DNA of 18,825 nucleotides, taken from NCBI GenBank assembly GCA_964575675.1, contig CAZNRY010000076.1, positions 1 to 18,825 of the forward strand. The letters run 5' to 3'. The stretch comes from CAZNRY01 sp964575675 (GTDB lineage Bacteria > Eisenbacteria > RBG-16-71-46 > CAIMUX01 > VGJL01). The position numbers and the translations under genes are program-made. Position 1 is the stretch's first letter, and each line of letters opens with the position of its first letter. This document shows, piece by piece, positions 8,401-14,815 of the stretch. The notes beneath the pieces are model-generated. The model saw only the letters and a list, made by a program, of their open reading frames with translations, made no database searches and was not told the DNA's origin.

Positions 8401-9532
8401 GGAACGGGACGTCGGGGAATACGGTGGCGAAGACGCCCGCGTAGCTTCCCTGCATGTTCTGCACGTCGACGTACGGGCTGTAGAGCCGCGAGTAGAGTGT
8501 ACTGGCTCCGAACCCCCCGGAGGGAATCACCCAGTTTCCGTTGGCGTCAGCGTAGGTGTCGCCGACTCCGATGATGCTGACATGGACGTACGGGAATGCC
8601 TCCTGATGGGAACCGTCGCAGTATGCGGTGCGCTCCACCTGGCCGACCTCGCTTCCGATGAAGAGCAAGAAGCTCACGTCGTTGGTCCGCTGGAGGATCT
8701 GACCGCTGTGGGCGTCGACGCTCGTGATCCAGACGCCAAGCGGGTCCGCGGTGTGGACGTGGGTTTCCCAGACGAGGTGGTGCTCGACCTGGGTCTCGCT
8801 CAGCGGCACGGGAAGGATGAGGAGCTTGACGGCCGCCTCGACGGAATCGGTTTCGGCGTTGAAGGGTAGCGCGACGCGTGAGAGCTCCTTCGCACGGTCG
8901 GCGGAGAGCGTCGGGGTCCAGTCGACTGCGATGTCCTGGTAGTAGGTCGAGCCGAGGGCGAAGAGGCGTCCGGCATCGGTGAAGGTCATGTGGACGTCGC
9001 CGCCGACGACATCGATGCCGTGATAGATCTGCTGATAGTGGGCGGCCCACTTGCCGACGCGGTGGATGCCGTCCGGCGAGTCGTTCACCGGGGGGGCGTT
9101 CGTGACCTGCTTGAATCTGAGGCCGGCGAGGTCGGCTTTGAATGCGGCGGGATTGGCCTGGACGACGCGCTCGGCCTCGGCCCTGACGTCATCGGAAGTG
9201 TTCAGGAATCCGGCGACATTGGCGCCACTGCCGTACATCTCGCTCGGGGTGCGCGATTGGGGGTTCCAGGAGTAGACGGTCCAGGTTCCGCCGTATTTCT
9301 GCGTGAGGGCCGTCTCGACCTGGGAGCGTTCCGCGGCGGTCGTGGCGGAGTTATAGGACTGAAGATCGAATGCTCGCAGGGGGATCTCGTAGGCTGCCTG
9401 GCCTCCCTGGGGCGGCACGACAGCGGCGGCTGGATTGGGGATCGAGAAAACGAGCGCTGCCAGGGTGAGGATCTGGAGAGAATGGCGAGCGTGCCTCATC
9501 GGCTGATGGAAAACGGGTCGAGCGCGGTTCAT
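5483..9532 (-). CDS. Secreted M36/fungalysin-like zinc metallopeptidase with three C-terminal repeats
   Basis: The ATG at 9532 follows GAGGAG six bases upstream and overlaps the previous stop as ATGA. The protein is 1349 residues. The N-terminus is a signal peptide (hydrophobic 19-33, then NPAAAVV). Residues about 50-290 look like a fungalysin/thermolysin-type propeptide with a PepSY-like end (VWETHVHTADPLGVWITSVD). The catalytic domain carries HEYGH at 458-462 and GLGEGNGD around E479, matching the HExxH plus GEGxxD zinc site of M36 peptidases; EIHDAG further on fits the same family. Three repeats of about 211 residues (about 625-1258) follow; each has DDKD, VGTDFVVGDFNHN-like and YTAPASDWYG-like segments, the latter resembling pre-peptidase C-terminal domains. 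Residues about 1260-1349 are a FlgD-like type IX-style sorting domain. It is probably an extracellular protease activated by propeptide removal. The substrate is unknown. Confidence 0.88.
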   Translation of the reverse strand: MNRARPVFHQPMRHARHSLQILTLAALVFSIPNPAAAVVPPQGGQAAYEIPLRAFDLQSYNSATTAAERSQVETALTQKYGGTWTVYSWNPQSRTPSEMYGSGANVAGFLNTSDDVRAEAERVVQANPAAFKADLAGLRFKQVTNAPPVNDSPDGIHRVGKWAAHYQQIYHGIDVVGGDVHMTFTDAGRLFALGSTYYQDIAVDWTPTLSADRAKELSRVALPFNAETDSVEAAVKLLILPVPLSETQVEHHLVWETHVHTADPLGVWITSVDAHSGQILQRTNDVSFLLFIGSEVGQVERTAYCDGSHQEAFPYVHVSIIGVGDTYADANGNWVIPSGGFGASTLYSRLYSPYVDVQNMQGSYAGVFATVFPDVPFQVNFNNANSRADERDVYQTVQDLHNFFETFAAGFGFTNQMVTAQVNMNDMCNAYYWGNAIHFYPAGGGCANTGQMMDIVAHEYGHGVQEWILGGQGNEGLGEGNGDVAGFLMSMNSVIGRGWYNCAGGGIRDCNNTLRYPGDVVGQEIHDAGRVIAGFHWDAMQDQIADYGSWGRYSTAWDWHWGRALQLPMNQPAQVLATFIANDNDGNLSNGTPQFNSYCLAATRHGFTCPSVTLPLTAAGCDQYYQAPQGYTMNQTNIYWTAIGVSPSPGDDKDISVYTNGYGTLLASSTGTVGTDFVVGDFNHNALGVYQPYVSYGGATTPYVTEWDSGPETITIGTDIFGSAGGGGGNCGLVRIWDVFLTAGQSYTFGLLNAGGSADMRLSLFRNPAAAPYWAGRSGSVLELQAGNSTVYTAPASDWYGVVVFNNTPGSPTGYYYLRVQDSPVALASAACQIWNTSPRMFGFYQTSIYWTGVAVNPGTLDDKDIAVYSDPGGAGTPLASSTGTVGTDFVVGDFNHNLTGSYYSRISYGAAAASYVTEWDSGADAIYVGTDVTGSVGGGSGSCGLIQVSDIYLTEGQQYRFLLLTGGAADIRMSLFRNPSAGTYWAGRGYAEFEAGNADGRTYTAPASDWYGVVVFNNSPGSPAGNYTLRVRDLPAAMTDATCLTSSPVPQLFSVTQSTPYWSAVAINPTGTDDKDVWVYDNMDGLGSPLGYSAGTVGTDFVIGDFNHNPQGTYYPMATYGASPANYVLEWDSGPDIFPIGPTVNGTVGGGAGDCGVVKVWDIFLDAGETYQIVLTAAGDADIRVSLFRNPASAPYWAGRYNAEFEAQPAGTPYSYTAPASDWYGLVVFNASPDSPAGTYTLRFDNPAGVAEEEVVFGKPGITFQNPYPAGSPIMLRAAADGTGAHLGIYNVQGRLVRTLFQESVGKAGRQLTWDGRTDEGAKLASGIYFVQGQIGSINVKRTLVMLR
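5759..7660 (-). repeat. Three tandem ~211-residue protein repeats in the metallopeptidase
   Basis: Landmarks recur with a period of about 635 bp: the DDKD motif is encoded near 7575, 6940 and 6305, and YTAPASDWYG near 7150, 6510 and 5875. Each unit also carries FNHN, a Gly-rich turn before CG(L/V), and SLFRNP. The units are highly similar, so they arose by recent or homogenised duplication. They may bind substrate or the cell surface. Confidence 0.85.
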
Positions 9533-10089
9533 TTGCCGCTCCTCGGCGCCGACTCGGGCGTGGTTGCAGGGGCCGGGGCGACGGGCGCGAGCGACTGCGG
9601 CGAGGTCGGGGCTACCGGGGTGGCAGGCGCGATCGACTGCGGTGCCGTCGGGGCGGCAAGCTCTCTCGCGCGCTTCTGCAGCTCCTCCGCGGTCAACTCA
9701 GGAATCCCCTCGGTCGGGACATCCATGAGGTCGAGCTTCGGCATGGCAAGCGCGGGAGGCGTTGCGGGGACGACCGGGAGCGCGGCCAACTTGGCCAGCT
9801 CCTCGGCGGTCAGGGTGTTCCCGCCGGTCGTTGTGATCGTTGTCGTGGCCGGCTCCTTGTCCATTGACGGCGACTCCACCGCCACGGCCTCGAGTTGAGC
9901 GAGCTTCGACAGCTCTTCGGGGAGAGGTCCGAGGTAGGGACCCGTTCCGACGGTCGAGACTTCGGGCCCCTTCGTGAGGGGTGCCGGCTCATTCGCGAAA
10001 GCCGACGATTTCCAGGAATCGGGTGAGAATAGAAGCAGTGCTCCGAATATCGGGGTCAAATACTGTCGATATCTGCCGTTCGTACTCAT
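9529..10089 (-). CDS. Small secreted Ala/Pro-rich protein coupled to the metallopeptidase
   Basis: I do not recognise this family. The 186-residue product has a plausible signal peptide (hydrophobic 11-21, cleavage after SAFA at 29-32). Three copies of an acidic helix-like motif follow: LPEELSKLAQL (56-66), LTAEELAKLAAL (93-104) and LTAEELQKRAREL (132-144), spaced about 38 residues apart. The C-terminal 40 residues are an Ala/Pro-rich tail with a 14-residue repeat (APTAPQSIAPATPV, then APTSPQSLAPVAPA). The start ATG at 10089 has only a weak AAGG upstream. The stop overlaps the peptidase start as ATGA, so the two are translationally coupled and probably made in fixed ratio. A role as peptidase partner, chaperone or inhibitor is inferred from context only. 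It lacks the C-terminal sorting domain of its neighbours. Confidence 0.7.
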   Translation of the reverse strand: MSTNGRYRQYLTPIFGALLLFSPDSWKSSAFANEPAPLTKGPEVSTVGTGPYLGPLPEELSKLAQLEAVAVESPSMDKEPATTTITTTGGNTLTAEELAKLAALPVVPATPPALAMPKLDLMDVPTEGIPELTAEELQKRARELAAPTAPQSIAPATPVAPTSPQSLAPVAPAPATTPESAPRSGK

Positions 10090-10415
10090 TTAAGGAAACC
10101 TTCGACTAGACGCGGCTGGAGAGCCATTCGTCAGCCAACATTCAACCTGGGCGCACAAGAAACACGCAAGAAACAGCCAAGAAACAGGAGAAATCGTGAG
10201 CGCAAACAACGTTCCCAGGAGGCGCGACGCAGGCATTTGCAGCCTTCGACAGCCACGATGGGCAGGATGGATGCACTTACACAGAACCAGACATCATGGA
10301 CACTTGCGGGGCGGATTCCTAGCCCTAATCGTCATGAAGGTCGATCAGGTGTGGACGGCCTCGGCATCCGGTCGGTAGCGGCATCTACCTCTGTTGCGCA
10401 GTCTTGGATGTCGGG
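10090..10415. promoter_or_regulatory. Intergenic region upstream of the small-protein/peptidase operon
   Basis: This 326-base gap lies between the end of the redox operon and the start of the secreted-protein operon, both on the minus strand. It should contain the terminator of the first and the promoter of the second. I see three spaced direct repeats (10156-10188) but no convincing -35/-10 pair and no clear terminator hairpin. A 60-codon + strand frame here is discussed under findings. Confidence 0.45.
10156..10188. repeat. Three 11-bp direct repeats, possible regulator-binding array
   Basis: CAAGAAACACG, CAAGAAACAGC and CAAGAAACAGG are adjacent and share the nine-base core CAAGAAACA (TGTTTCTTG on the minus strand). 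The period of 11 bp is close to one helical turn, so the cores face one side of the DNA. They lie 67-99 bases upstream of the small secreted protein start, a normal place for an activator site. Confidence 0.5.
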
Positions 10416-11726
10416 CTAGCCTGACGACTTCGGCGGGGGGATGTATCGCGTCTGGAGTTGCCGCAGGGCATTCGGTGAGTAGAAGAGGCATTCGCTCCGG
10501 GCGCCCTCGCCGATACTGATATCCTTCGCCAGCTCCTTGCACATCGGGGCGCCACATAGCCCGCAGTCGAGGCCGGGGAGGGTCCCCAGAATGGCGTCGG
10601 CTTCCTGCACCATCCTCACGCGCTCCTTGAGGCTGCCGGTCGAGCCGCCGATCGGACGGGGTCGAATGGGGCGACCGAGCGAGAAATCCTCGTTGGAGTA
10701 GCGTCTCTCGATTTCCGCCTCGGTCTCGGAGTCCATCAGCGGAAGTTTGCCGATCATCGAGGCGATCTTGCTCAACGTGACATAGACATTCGCTACCGTC
10801 AGGTTCCCGCCGGTGCACCCGCTCCAGCAGTTATAGGCTCCGAGGAATTCCACGTTCCGCAGCCTGCCCCGCTCGATGTCGTCGAAGACCTGGACGACAT
10901 TGGACAGCCCGGTCACGTGCAGATGCCGATGATTGGAAAGGACCTCGCTCAACCCATCGCTCATGGGCCAGCGCAGGAAGGTCGAGTTGCGGATGATGTC
11001 GCGCTCCGCTCTTCCGCCCTCCTCCTTGTGGAGGCTGGCATGGCCAACGATGGCGTTGTACACGTCCGCGATCCCGATGGCGCCGTCGAGAAAGCTCTCG
11101 ACCCCTTCGGCGGGCTCGAGAATCGAGATCGTCTTGGCCTGACACGGCGTGATGTAGATGGCCTTGATCTCTTCGGGCGAAAGACCGAGCTGCTCGGCGT
11201 ACCGGCGCTTCGCTTCTCTGGCGGCGATCTCGCGAGGGAGCTGAACGTGGAGCAGTTGCTCCGCCATGCGAGGATAAGAAACCTGGACCAGCCGCACGAC
11301 GACGGGACACGAGATGGAGATCAGCGGAAACGGCCCCTTCCAGTTGTCGACGTAGTCCCGGATCGCGCGGGTCACCAGCCCGGTCTCGACACCGTAATCC
11401 CAGACCGCGTCGAATCCCAGCGCGAGTAGCGCCTCGACGACCTGCGACGGGGTGATCCCGGAGGGAAACTGGCCGAACAGAACAGGCGAGGGAACCGCGA
11501 CCTTGAACTTGAACTGGGAGAGGTCCTTGACGGAAGCCGTCGTCGCCACGATGGCGTTCGAGGGACAGGCCGTCAGACAGACGCCGCAGTCGATGCAATG
11601 GTCCGGCTTGTAGCGGGCCTTCCCGTCCTTCACGCGGATCGCATGGGTCGGGCAGACCCGCATGCAGGAGAGACATCCCCTGCATTTCTCCTGTTCGATC
11701 CGGAAGCCGTGGGTGAGATTAGTCAT
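10416..11726 (-). CDS. [FeFe]-hydrogenase-like H-domain protein with ferredoxin and C-terminal Fe-S domains
   Basis: The product is 436 residues, starting at the ATG at 11726, which overlaps the previous gene by eight bases. Two 4Fe-4S ferredoxin motifs come first (C15/18/21/25 and C44/47/50/54). The middle (about 70-330) resembles the iron-only hydrogenase large-subunit C-terminal domain. All four cysteines that would hold the H-cluster have counterparts: C140 (ISCP), C195 (TPCQAK), C300 and C304 (CWSGC). The neighbouring residues differ from catalytic enzymes: Ser139 replaces the proton-transfer cysteine and Thr replaces Met before PC. A C-terminal CxxCx4Cx16C site (C388, C391, C396, C413) would hold another 4Fe-4S cluster. 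Such divergent H-domain proteins are known next to DRTGG and HATPase proteins in anaerobes, and a sensory role has been proposed for related groups. No HydE, HydF or HydG maturase is in the window. Hydrogen turnover is uncertain. Confidence 0.85.
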   Translation of the reverse strand: MTNLTHGFRIEQEKCRGCLSCMRVCPTHAIRVKDGKARYKPDHCIDCGVCLTACPSNAIVATTASVKDLSQFKFKVAVPSPVLFGQFPSGITPSQVVEALLALGFDAVWDYGVETGLVTRAIRDYVDNWKGPFPLISISCPVVVRLVQVSYPRMAEQLLHVQLPREIAAREAKRRYAEQLGLSPEEIKAIYITPCQAKTISILEPAEGVESFLDGAIGIADVYNAIVGHASLHKEEGGRAERDIIRNSTFLRWPMSDGLSEVLSNHRHLHVTGLSNVVQVFDDIERGRLRNVEFLGAYNCWSGCTGGNLTVANVYVTLSKIASMIGKLPLMDSETEAEIERRYSNEDFSLGRPIRPRPIGGSTGSLKERVRMVQEADAILGTLPGLDCGLCGAPMCKELAKDISIGEGARSECLFYSPNALRQLQTRYIPPPKSSG

Positions 11727-12156
11727 TGGAGTCGAGCCGGATGACCGAGCAGACGCTCGTTCCCCTTCCCACCTCCGAGTTCAGGGTGAAAGTGTCCGAG
11801 TTCCTCTTGATGTTCGGCAGGCCCATGCCGTAGCCGAACCCCATCTCGCGCATCTCGTCGGAAGCCGTCGAGTAGCCCTCCTGCATGGCGAGCTCGATGT
11901 CGGGGATCCCGGGGCCATCGTCGGAAATCTCGATGGAGATCTCCTCGTCGGTCAGGATGAACGTCACCGTCGCTCTTTCGGCATACATCACGACGTTCAT
12001 CTCTGCTTCAAAGGCGATCACCCCGACGCGGAGGATGATCCCAGGATCAATTTCGAGATCGGTGAGGATCACCTTGACCTCGGCCGACGTGTCGCCGGCC
12101 TTGTCGAAGTCCTGCCCCCGGACCTCGAAGGTCCGCCGGAGAAGCTCCTCGGCCAT
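11719..12156 (-). CDS. HATPase_c ATP-binding protein (anti-sigma / histidine-kinase-like)
   Basis: I chose the ATG at 12156, one base after the upstream stop; an in-frame GTG at 12168 is the alternative. The 145-residue product is a stand-alone GHKL ATPase domain. It shows the N-box as E50-A-E-M-N54, the G1 box as DDGPGIPD (79-86) and the G2 box as GFGYGMGL (106-113), followed by GRGTSV (130-135). There is no phosphoacceptor histidine domain or membrane segment, so it resembles anti-sigma factor kinases of the RsbW/SpoIIAB type rather than a full histidine kinase. It sits between the DRTGG protein and the H-domain protein, overlapping the latter by eight bases. That arrangement suggests a cytosolic signalling or ATP-dependent regulatory role tied to redox state. 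No substrate is visible here. Confidence 0.85.
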   Translation of the reverse strand: MAEELLRRTFEVRGQDFDKAGDTSAEVKVILTDLEIDPGIILRVGVIAFEAEMNVVMYAERATVTFILTDEEISIEISDDGPGIPDIELAMQEGYSTASDEMREMGFGYGMGLPNIKRNSDTFTLNSEVGRGTSVCSVIRLDSND

Positions 12157-12157
12157 T

Positions 12158-12502
12158 TCAGCCCCCACCCTTGATTCCCTGCTCGCGCAGAATCCCGCAG
12201 GTGTCGAACATCCCGAGTTTCGTCGCGAGCAGCACGATCTTCTTCGAGCGGGCCATCGCGACGGCCGCCGCGTTGGGCTGGTTGCCCCCCACGTAGACGA
12301 TCGCTGCGATGTCCGCCATGTTCGCGGTCCGCACGGATTGTATGTGGGTGAGGCCCGTGATCAGTAGCGCCCGCGGATGCGGGGCGGCCAGGACGATGCT
12401 CATGCCGTCGGCCGCGACCGCGGTGTCGATGTCGATGCTCATGGCCTCCTCGCCGGTGAGAACGGAACACTGCAGCAGATCCTTGACCTGGGTCAGCTTC
12501 AT
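12158..12502 (-). CDS. DRTGG domain protein
   Basis: The 114-residue product starts at the ATG at 12502, with GGAG eight bases upstream. A longer frame from 12568 would overlap nfnB and begins with unconserved residues. The sequence (LLQCSVLTGEE, then PHPRALLITGLTH at 41-53, IVYVGGNQP at 68-76 and GMFDTCGILREQGI at 97-110) matches small stand-alone DRTGG domain proteins, a fold found in HPr-kinase-like and phosphotransacetylase-associated proteins and thought to bind a ligand or regulate a partner. It is followed after one base by the HATPase protein. The pair is typical of clusters around [FeFe]-hydrogenase-like genes in anaerobes. It follows nfnB after 49 bases. The molecular function is unproven for this family. 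Confidence 0.75.
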   Translation of the reverse strand: MKLTQVKDLLQCSVLTGEEAMSIDIDTAVAADGMSIVLAAPHPRALLITGLTHIQSVRTANMADIAAIVYVGGNQPNAAAVAMARSKKIVLLATKLGMFDTCGILREQGIKGGG

Positions 12503-12551
12503 GCGTACGGCTCCACGCTTCTCGCTCCCATTCCTTGCGCCGCCGGGGAGA

Positions 12552-13958
12552 TCACCCCTCGCGGTCATTGCCCGACAGCTTCTGATGGATGGACCAGGCC
12601 GCCTTTCGGCCCGCCCCCATTGCGCTGATCACCGTCGCCGCGCCGGTGACCACGTCGCCACCCGCCCATATCCGCTCGCGGGATGTCAGGCCGGTCTCCG
12701 CGTCCGCCTCGATGTTCCCTTTCTTGCCCAGAACGAGGCCGGGCGTGGTCATGGGAATGAGCGGGTTCGGGCTGTTCCCGATCGCGCATACGGCGGCGTC
12801 CACCTTCGTCCTGAATTCGGATCCCTTGACCTGCACGGGCCGGCGCCGGCCGGAGTCATCCGGCTCGCCGAGCTCCATCCGCAGGCACTCGATCTCCGTG
12901 AGCCAGCCTGCTTGATCGCCGATGAGTTGAACGGGGAGCGTGAGGTAGTCGAAGATGACCCCCTCCTCCTCCGCGTTCTCGACCTCTTCGAGTCTCGCCG
13001 GCAGCTCGCTCCGGCTGCGGCGGTAGACGATGTGGACCTCGTCGGCCCCCAGCCTCAATGCCGTTCGGGCGGCATCCATCGCCACGTTCCCGCCGCCGAA
13101 GACGGCCACGCGGGACGCCCTCTTGAGGGGGGTGTTGTAGGCGGGGAACCTGAACCCCTTCATGAGATTGCAGCGCGTCAGGTACTCGTTGGCGGAGTAG
13201 ACGCCATTCAAGTTTTCGCCCGGGATATCCATGAACCAGGGCAGCCCCGCCCCGGCCCCGATGAAGATCGCGTCGAACTCAGCCAGAAGGGCCTCCACGG
13301 TTCTCGTTCTCCCGACGATGAAGTCCAGGTGAAGCGCGACACCCAGGCTCTTCACATACTCGACCTCGCGACGGACGATGGCCTTCGGCAGGCGGAACTC
13401 GGGGATCCCGTAGGTCAGCACCCCTCCGGCCTCGTGCAAGGCCTCGAACATCGTGACCTCGTAGCCCAGCAGCGCGAGATCGCTCGCCACCGTGATTCCC
13501 GCAGGGCCCGAGCCGACCACGGCTACCCTCTTGCCGTTCGCGGGCGCCACGTCCGGCTTGCCGACCGCGCCGCTCGCCGCCTCCCGGTCGGCGAGGAACC
13601 GCTCGAGCCGTCCGATCGCGACCGGCTCGTGCTTCTTGCCGAGAACACAGACCTTCTCGCACTGGTCTTCCTGGGGGCAGACCCGGCCGCAGACGGCGGG
13701 CAGGGCGTTTCGCTCCTTGATCTTCCGGATCCCCGCGTTGAGATCCCCATCGATAATGCACTGGACGAGCGCGGGGATGTCGATGCCCACCGGGCACCCC
13801 TCGACGCAAAGGGGCTTCTTGCAGGCCAGGCAGCGGGAGGCTTCGTCCCGGGCCATCTCGAGGGTGTACCCGAGTGCGACCTCATCGAAGTTCTTGACCC
13901 GCTCGAAGGGTTCCTGCTTCGGCATGGGTCGCTTCTTGGGATCGATTCTCTTGGCCAC
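12552..13958 (-). CDS. nfnB: NfnB-type NADPH-binding subunit (glutamate synthase small-subunit fold)
   Basis: The GTG at 13958 follows AGGAGG ten bases upstream and gives 468 residues, the usual length; the frame is open further but overlaps nfnA. N-terminal cysteines C43/46/51/55 and C90/94/100/104 hold two 4Fe-4S clusters. Two Rossmann motifs follow: VAVVGSGPAG (145-154) for FAD and VAVFGGGNVAMDAAR (284-298) for NADPH, with VYRRSRSELPA (311-321) in the NADPH region. The C-terminal WAGGDVVTGAATVISAMGAG (431-450) closes the FAD site. Sequence alone also fits the glutamate synthase small subunit, but there is no large subunit nearby and nfnA lies 20 bases upstream. NfnAB is the electron-bifurcating NADH-dependent reduced ferredoxin:NADP+ oxidoreductase, with this subunit carrying the bifurcating FAD. 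It acts in the cytoplasm. Confidence 0.9.
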   Translation of the reverse strand: MAKRIDPKKRPMPKQEPFERVKNFDEVALGYTLEMARDEASRCLACKKPLCVEGCPVGIDIPALVQCIIDGDLNAGIRKIKERNALPAVCGRVCPQEDQCEKVCVLGKKHEPVAIGRLERFLADREAASGAVGKPDVAPANGKRVAVVGSGPAGITVASDLALLGYEVTMFEALHEAGGVLTYGIPEFRLPKAIVRREVEYVKSLGVALHLDFIVGRTRTVEALLAEFDAIFIGAGAGLPWFMDIPGENLNGVYSANEYLTRCNLMKGFRFPAYNTPLKRASRVAVFGGGNVAMDAARTALRLGADEVHIVYRRSRSELPARLEEVENAEEEGVIFDYLTLPVQLIGDQAGWLTEIECLRMELGEPDDSGRRRPVQVKGSEFRTKVDAAVCAIGNSPNPLIPMTTPGLVLGKKGNIEADAETGLTSRERIWAGGDVVTGAATVISAMGAGRKAAWSIHQKLSGNDREG

Positions 13959-13978
13959 CTCGCCCGTTCCTCCTGGCT

Positions 13979-14815
13979 TCAGTAGTGAGAGGCGCACCCA
14001 CTCGTGCGCAGCGGCTGAACCTCTTCGGGACTGTAGGTCTTTCTCCTCTTCAGGAACTCCTCCCAGTCGACCTCGTGACCGTCGAAGTCGGGGCCATCGA
14101 CGCAGGCGAACTTCGTCTTGCCCGCCACGGTCAGGCGGCAGACGCCGCACATCCCGGTACCGTCGATCATGATCGGGTTCATGTTGACGATGGTCTTGAT
14201 CCCGAGCTCCCGGGTCACGTTGGAGGTCTTCATCATCAGGAAGGTGCATCCGTTGACGATGATCCGGTCGGGCTTGATCTTCTCGAGGGTCAGGATCTCC
14301 GGCAGGCGCGTGATGTGGCCCTTGTAGCCGGCCGATCCGTCCCGCGTGAGCTCCATGACGCGCTCGGAGACGCTCTTCAGCTTCTCCTGCCAGTAGAGGA
14401 GATAGCGGCTCCGCCCCTCGATCAGCGTGTAGACCTCGCTTCCCGCCTCACGGAGCGCGCGGGCGAGCGGGTAGATCGTTCCGATGCCGTAGCAGCCGCC
14501 GATGCACAGAACCGTGCCGAAGTCGCCGATCTCGGCGTCCTTGCCGAGGGGGCCGGCATACGTCGGGATCGTATCGCCCGGTTTGAGTCGGGCGAGCTTG
14601 GCTGTCGATGCGCCGACCTGCAGGAAGAGGGAGGTAACGGTTCCCTTCTCGGCATCCCATTCCGCCACCGTCAAGGGCACCCGCTCCCCGGTCTCATCGG
14701 GTCTCACGATGACGAAGTTCCCCGGTCGCGCCGCCGCCGCGACCAACGGCGCCTCCACCGTGAACTCGTGCACGTTCGGGACGATCATTCGCCTGGCAAC
14801 GATCCGATACATCAT
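13979..14815 (-). CDS. nfnA: NfnA-type NAD(H)-binding FAD/[2Fe-2S] subunit
   Basis: The 278-residue product resembles dihydroorotate dehydrogenase electron-transfer (PyrK) proteins and NfnA. Residues 1-95 form the FAD-binding barrel (ERVPLTVAEWD at 44-54). CIGGCYGIGTIYPLARAL (104-121) is the NAD-binding segment. The C-terminal part carries DGTGMCGVC (218-226) and FACVDGP (236-242). D218 with C223, C226 and C238 fits the Asp-containing [2Fe-2S] site known in Nfn rather than an all-cysteine site. Two consecutive ATG codons occur (14815 and 14812); the second is better spaced from GAGGA. The first overlaps the stop of the NuoG-like gene as ATGA. nfnB follows after 20 bases. In Nfn this subunit binds NADH and passes electrons through FAD and the 2Fe-2S centre. 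In this operon it could instead link to the HydB/NuoG-like subunits. Confidence 0.9.
   Translation of the reverse strand: MMYRIVARRMIVPNVHEFTVEAPLVAAAARPGNFVIVRPDETGERVPLTVAEWDAEKGTVTSLFLQVGASTAKLARLKPGDTIPTYAGPLGKDAEIGDFGTVLCIGGCYGIGTIYPLARALREAGSEVYTLIEGRSRYLLYWQEKLKSVSERVMELTRDGSAGYKGHITRLPEILTLEKIKPDRIIVNGCTFLMMKTSNVTRELGIKTIVNMNPIMIDGTGMCGVCRLTVAGKTKFACVDGPDFDGHEVDWEEFLKRRKTYSPEEVQPLRTSGCASHY

Noticed and set aside
7718..8869. Long + strand open frame antisense to the peptidase catalytic region
   Set aside because: It covers the HEYGH and propeptide coding region on the other strand and reads as a Val/Asp/Gly-rich compositional shadow.
10156..10188. CRISPR array or replication iterons
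   Set aside because: Repeats are only 11 bp, adjacent with no spacers, and no cas or replication gene is nearby.
12552..13958. Glutamate synthase small subunit gltD
   Set aside because: No large subunit is present and nfnA is directly upstream, so Nfn is the better call.
12309..13985. Long + strand open frame antisense to nfnB and the DRTGG gene
   Set aside because: The opposite strand carries the FAD, NADPH and cysteine motifs; the antisense product has no domain signature.
13959..14249. N-terminal extension of nfnB to the upstream ATG-like codon
   Set aside because: It would overlap nfnA by some 270 bases, is Arg/Asp-rich and unlike the family; the GTG at 13958 has AGGAGG upstream and gives the normal length.
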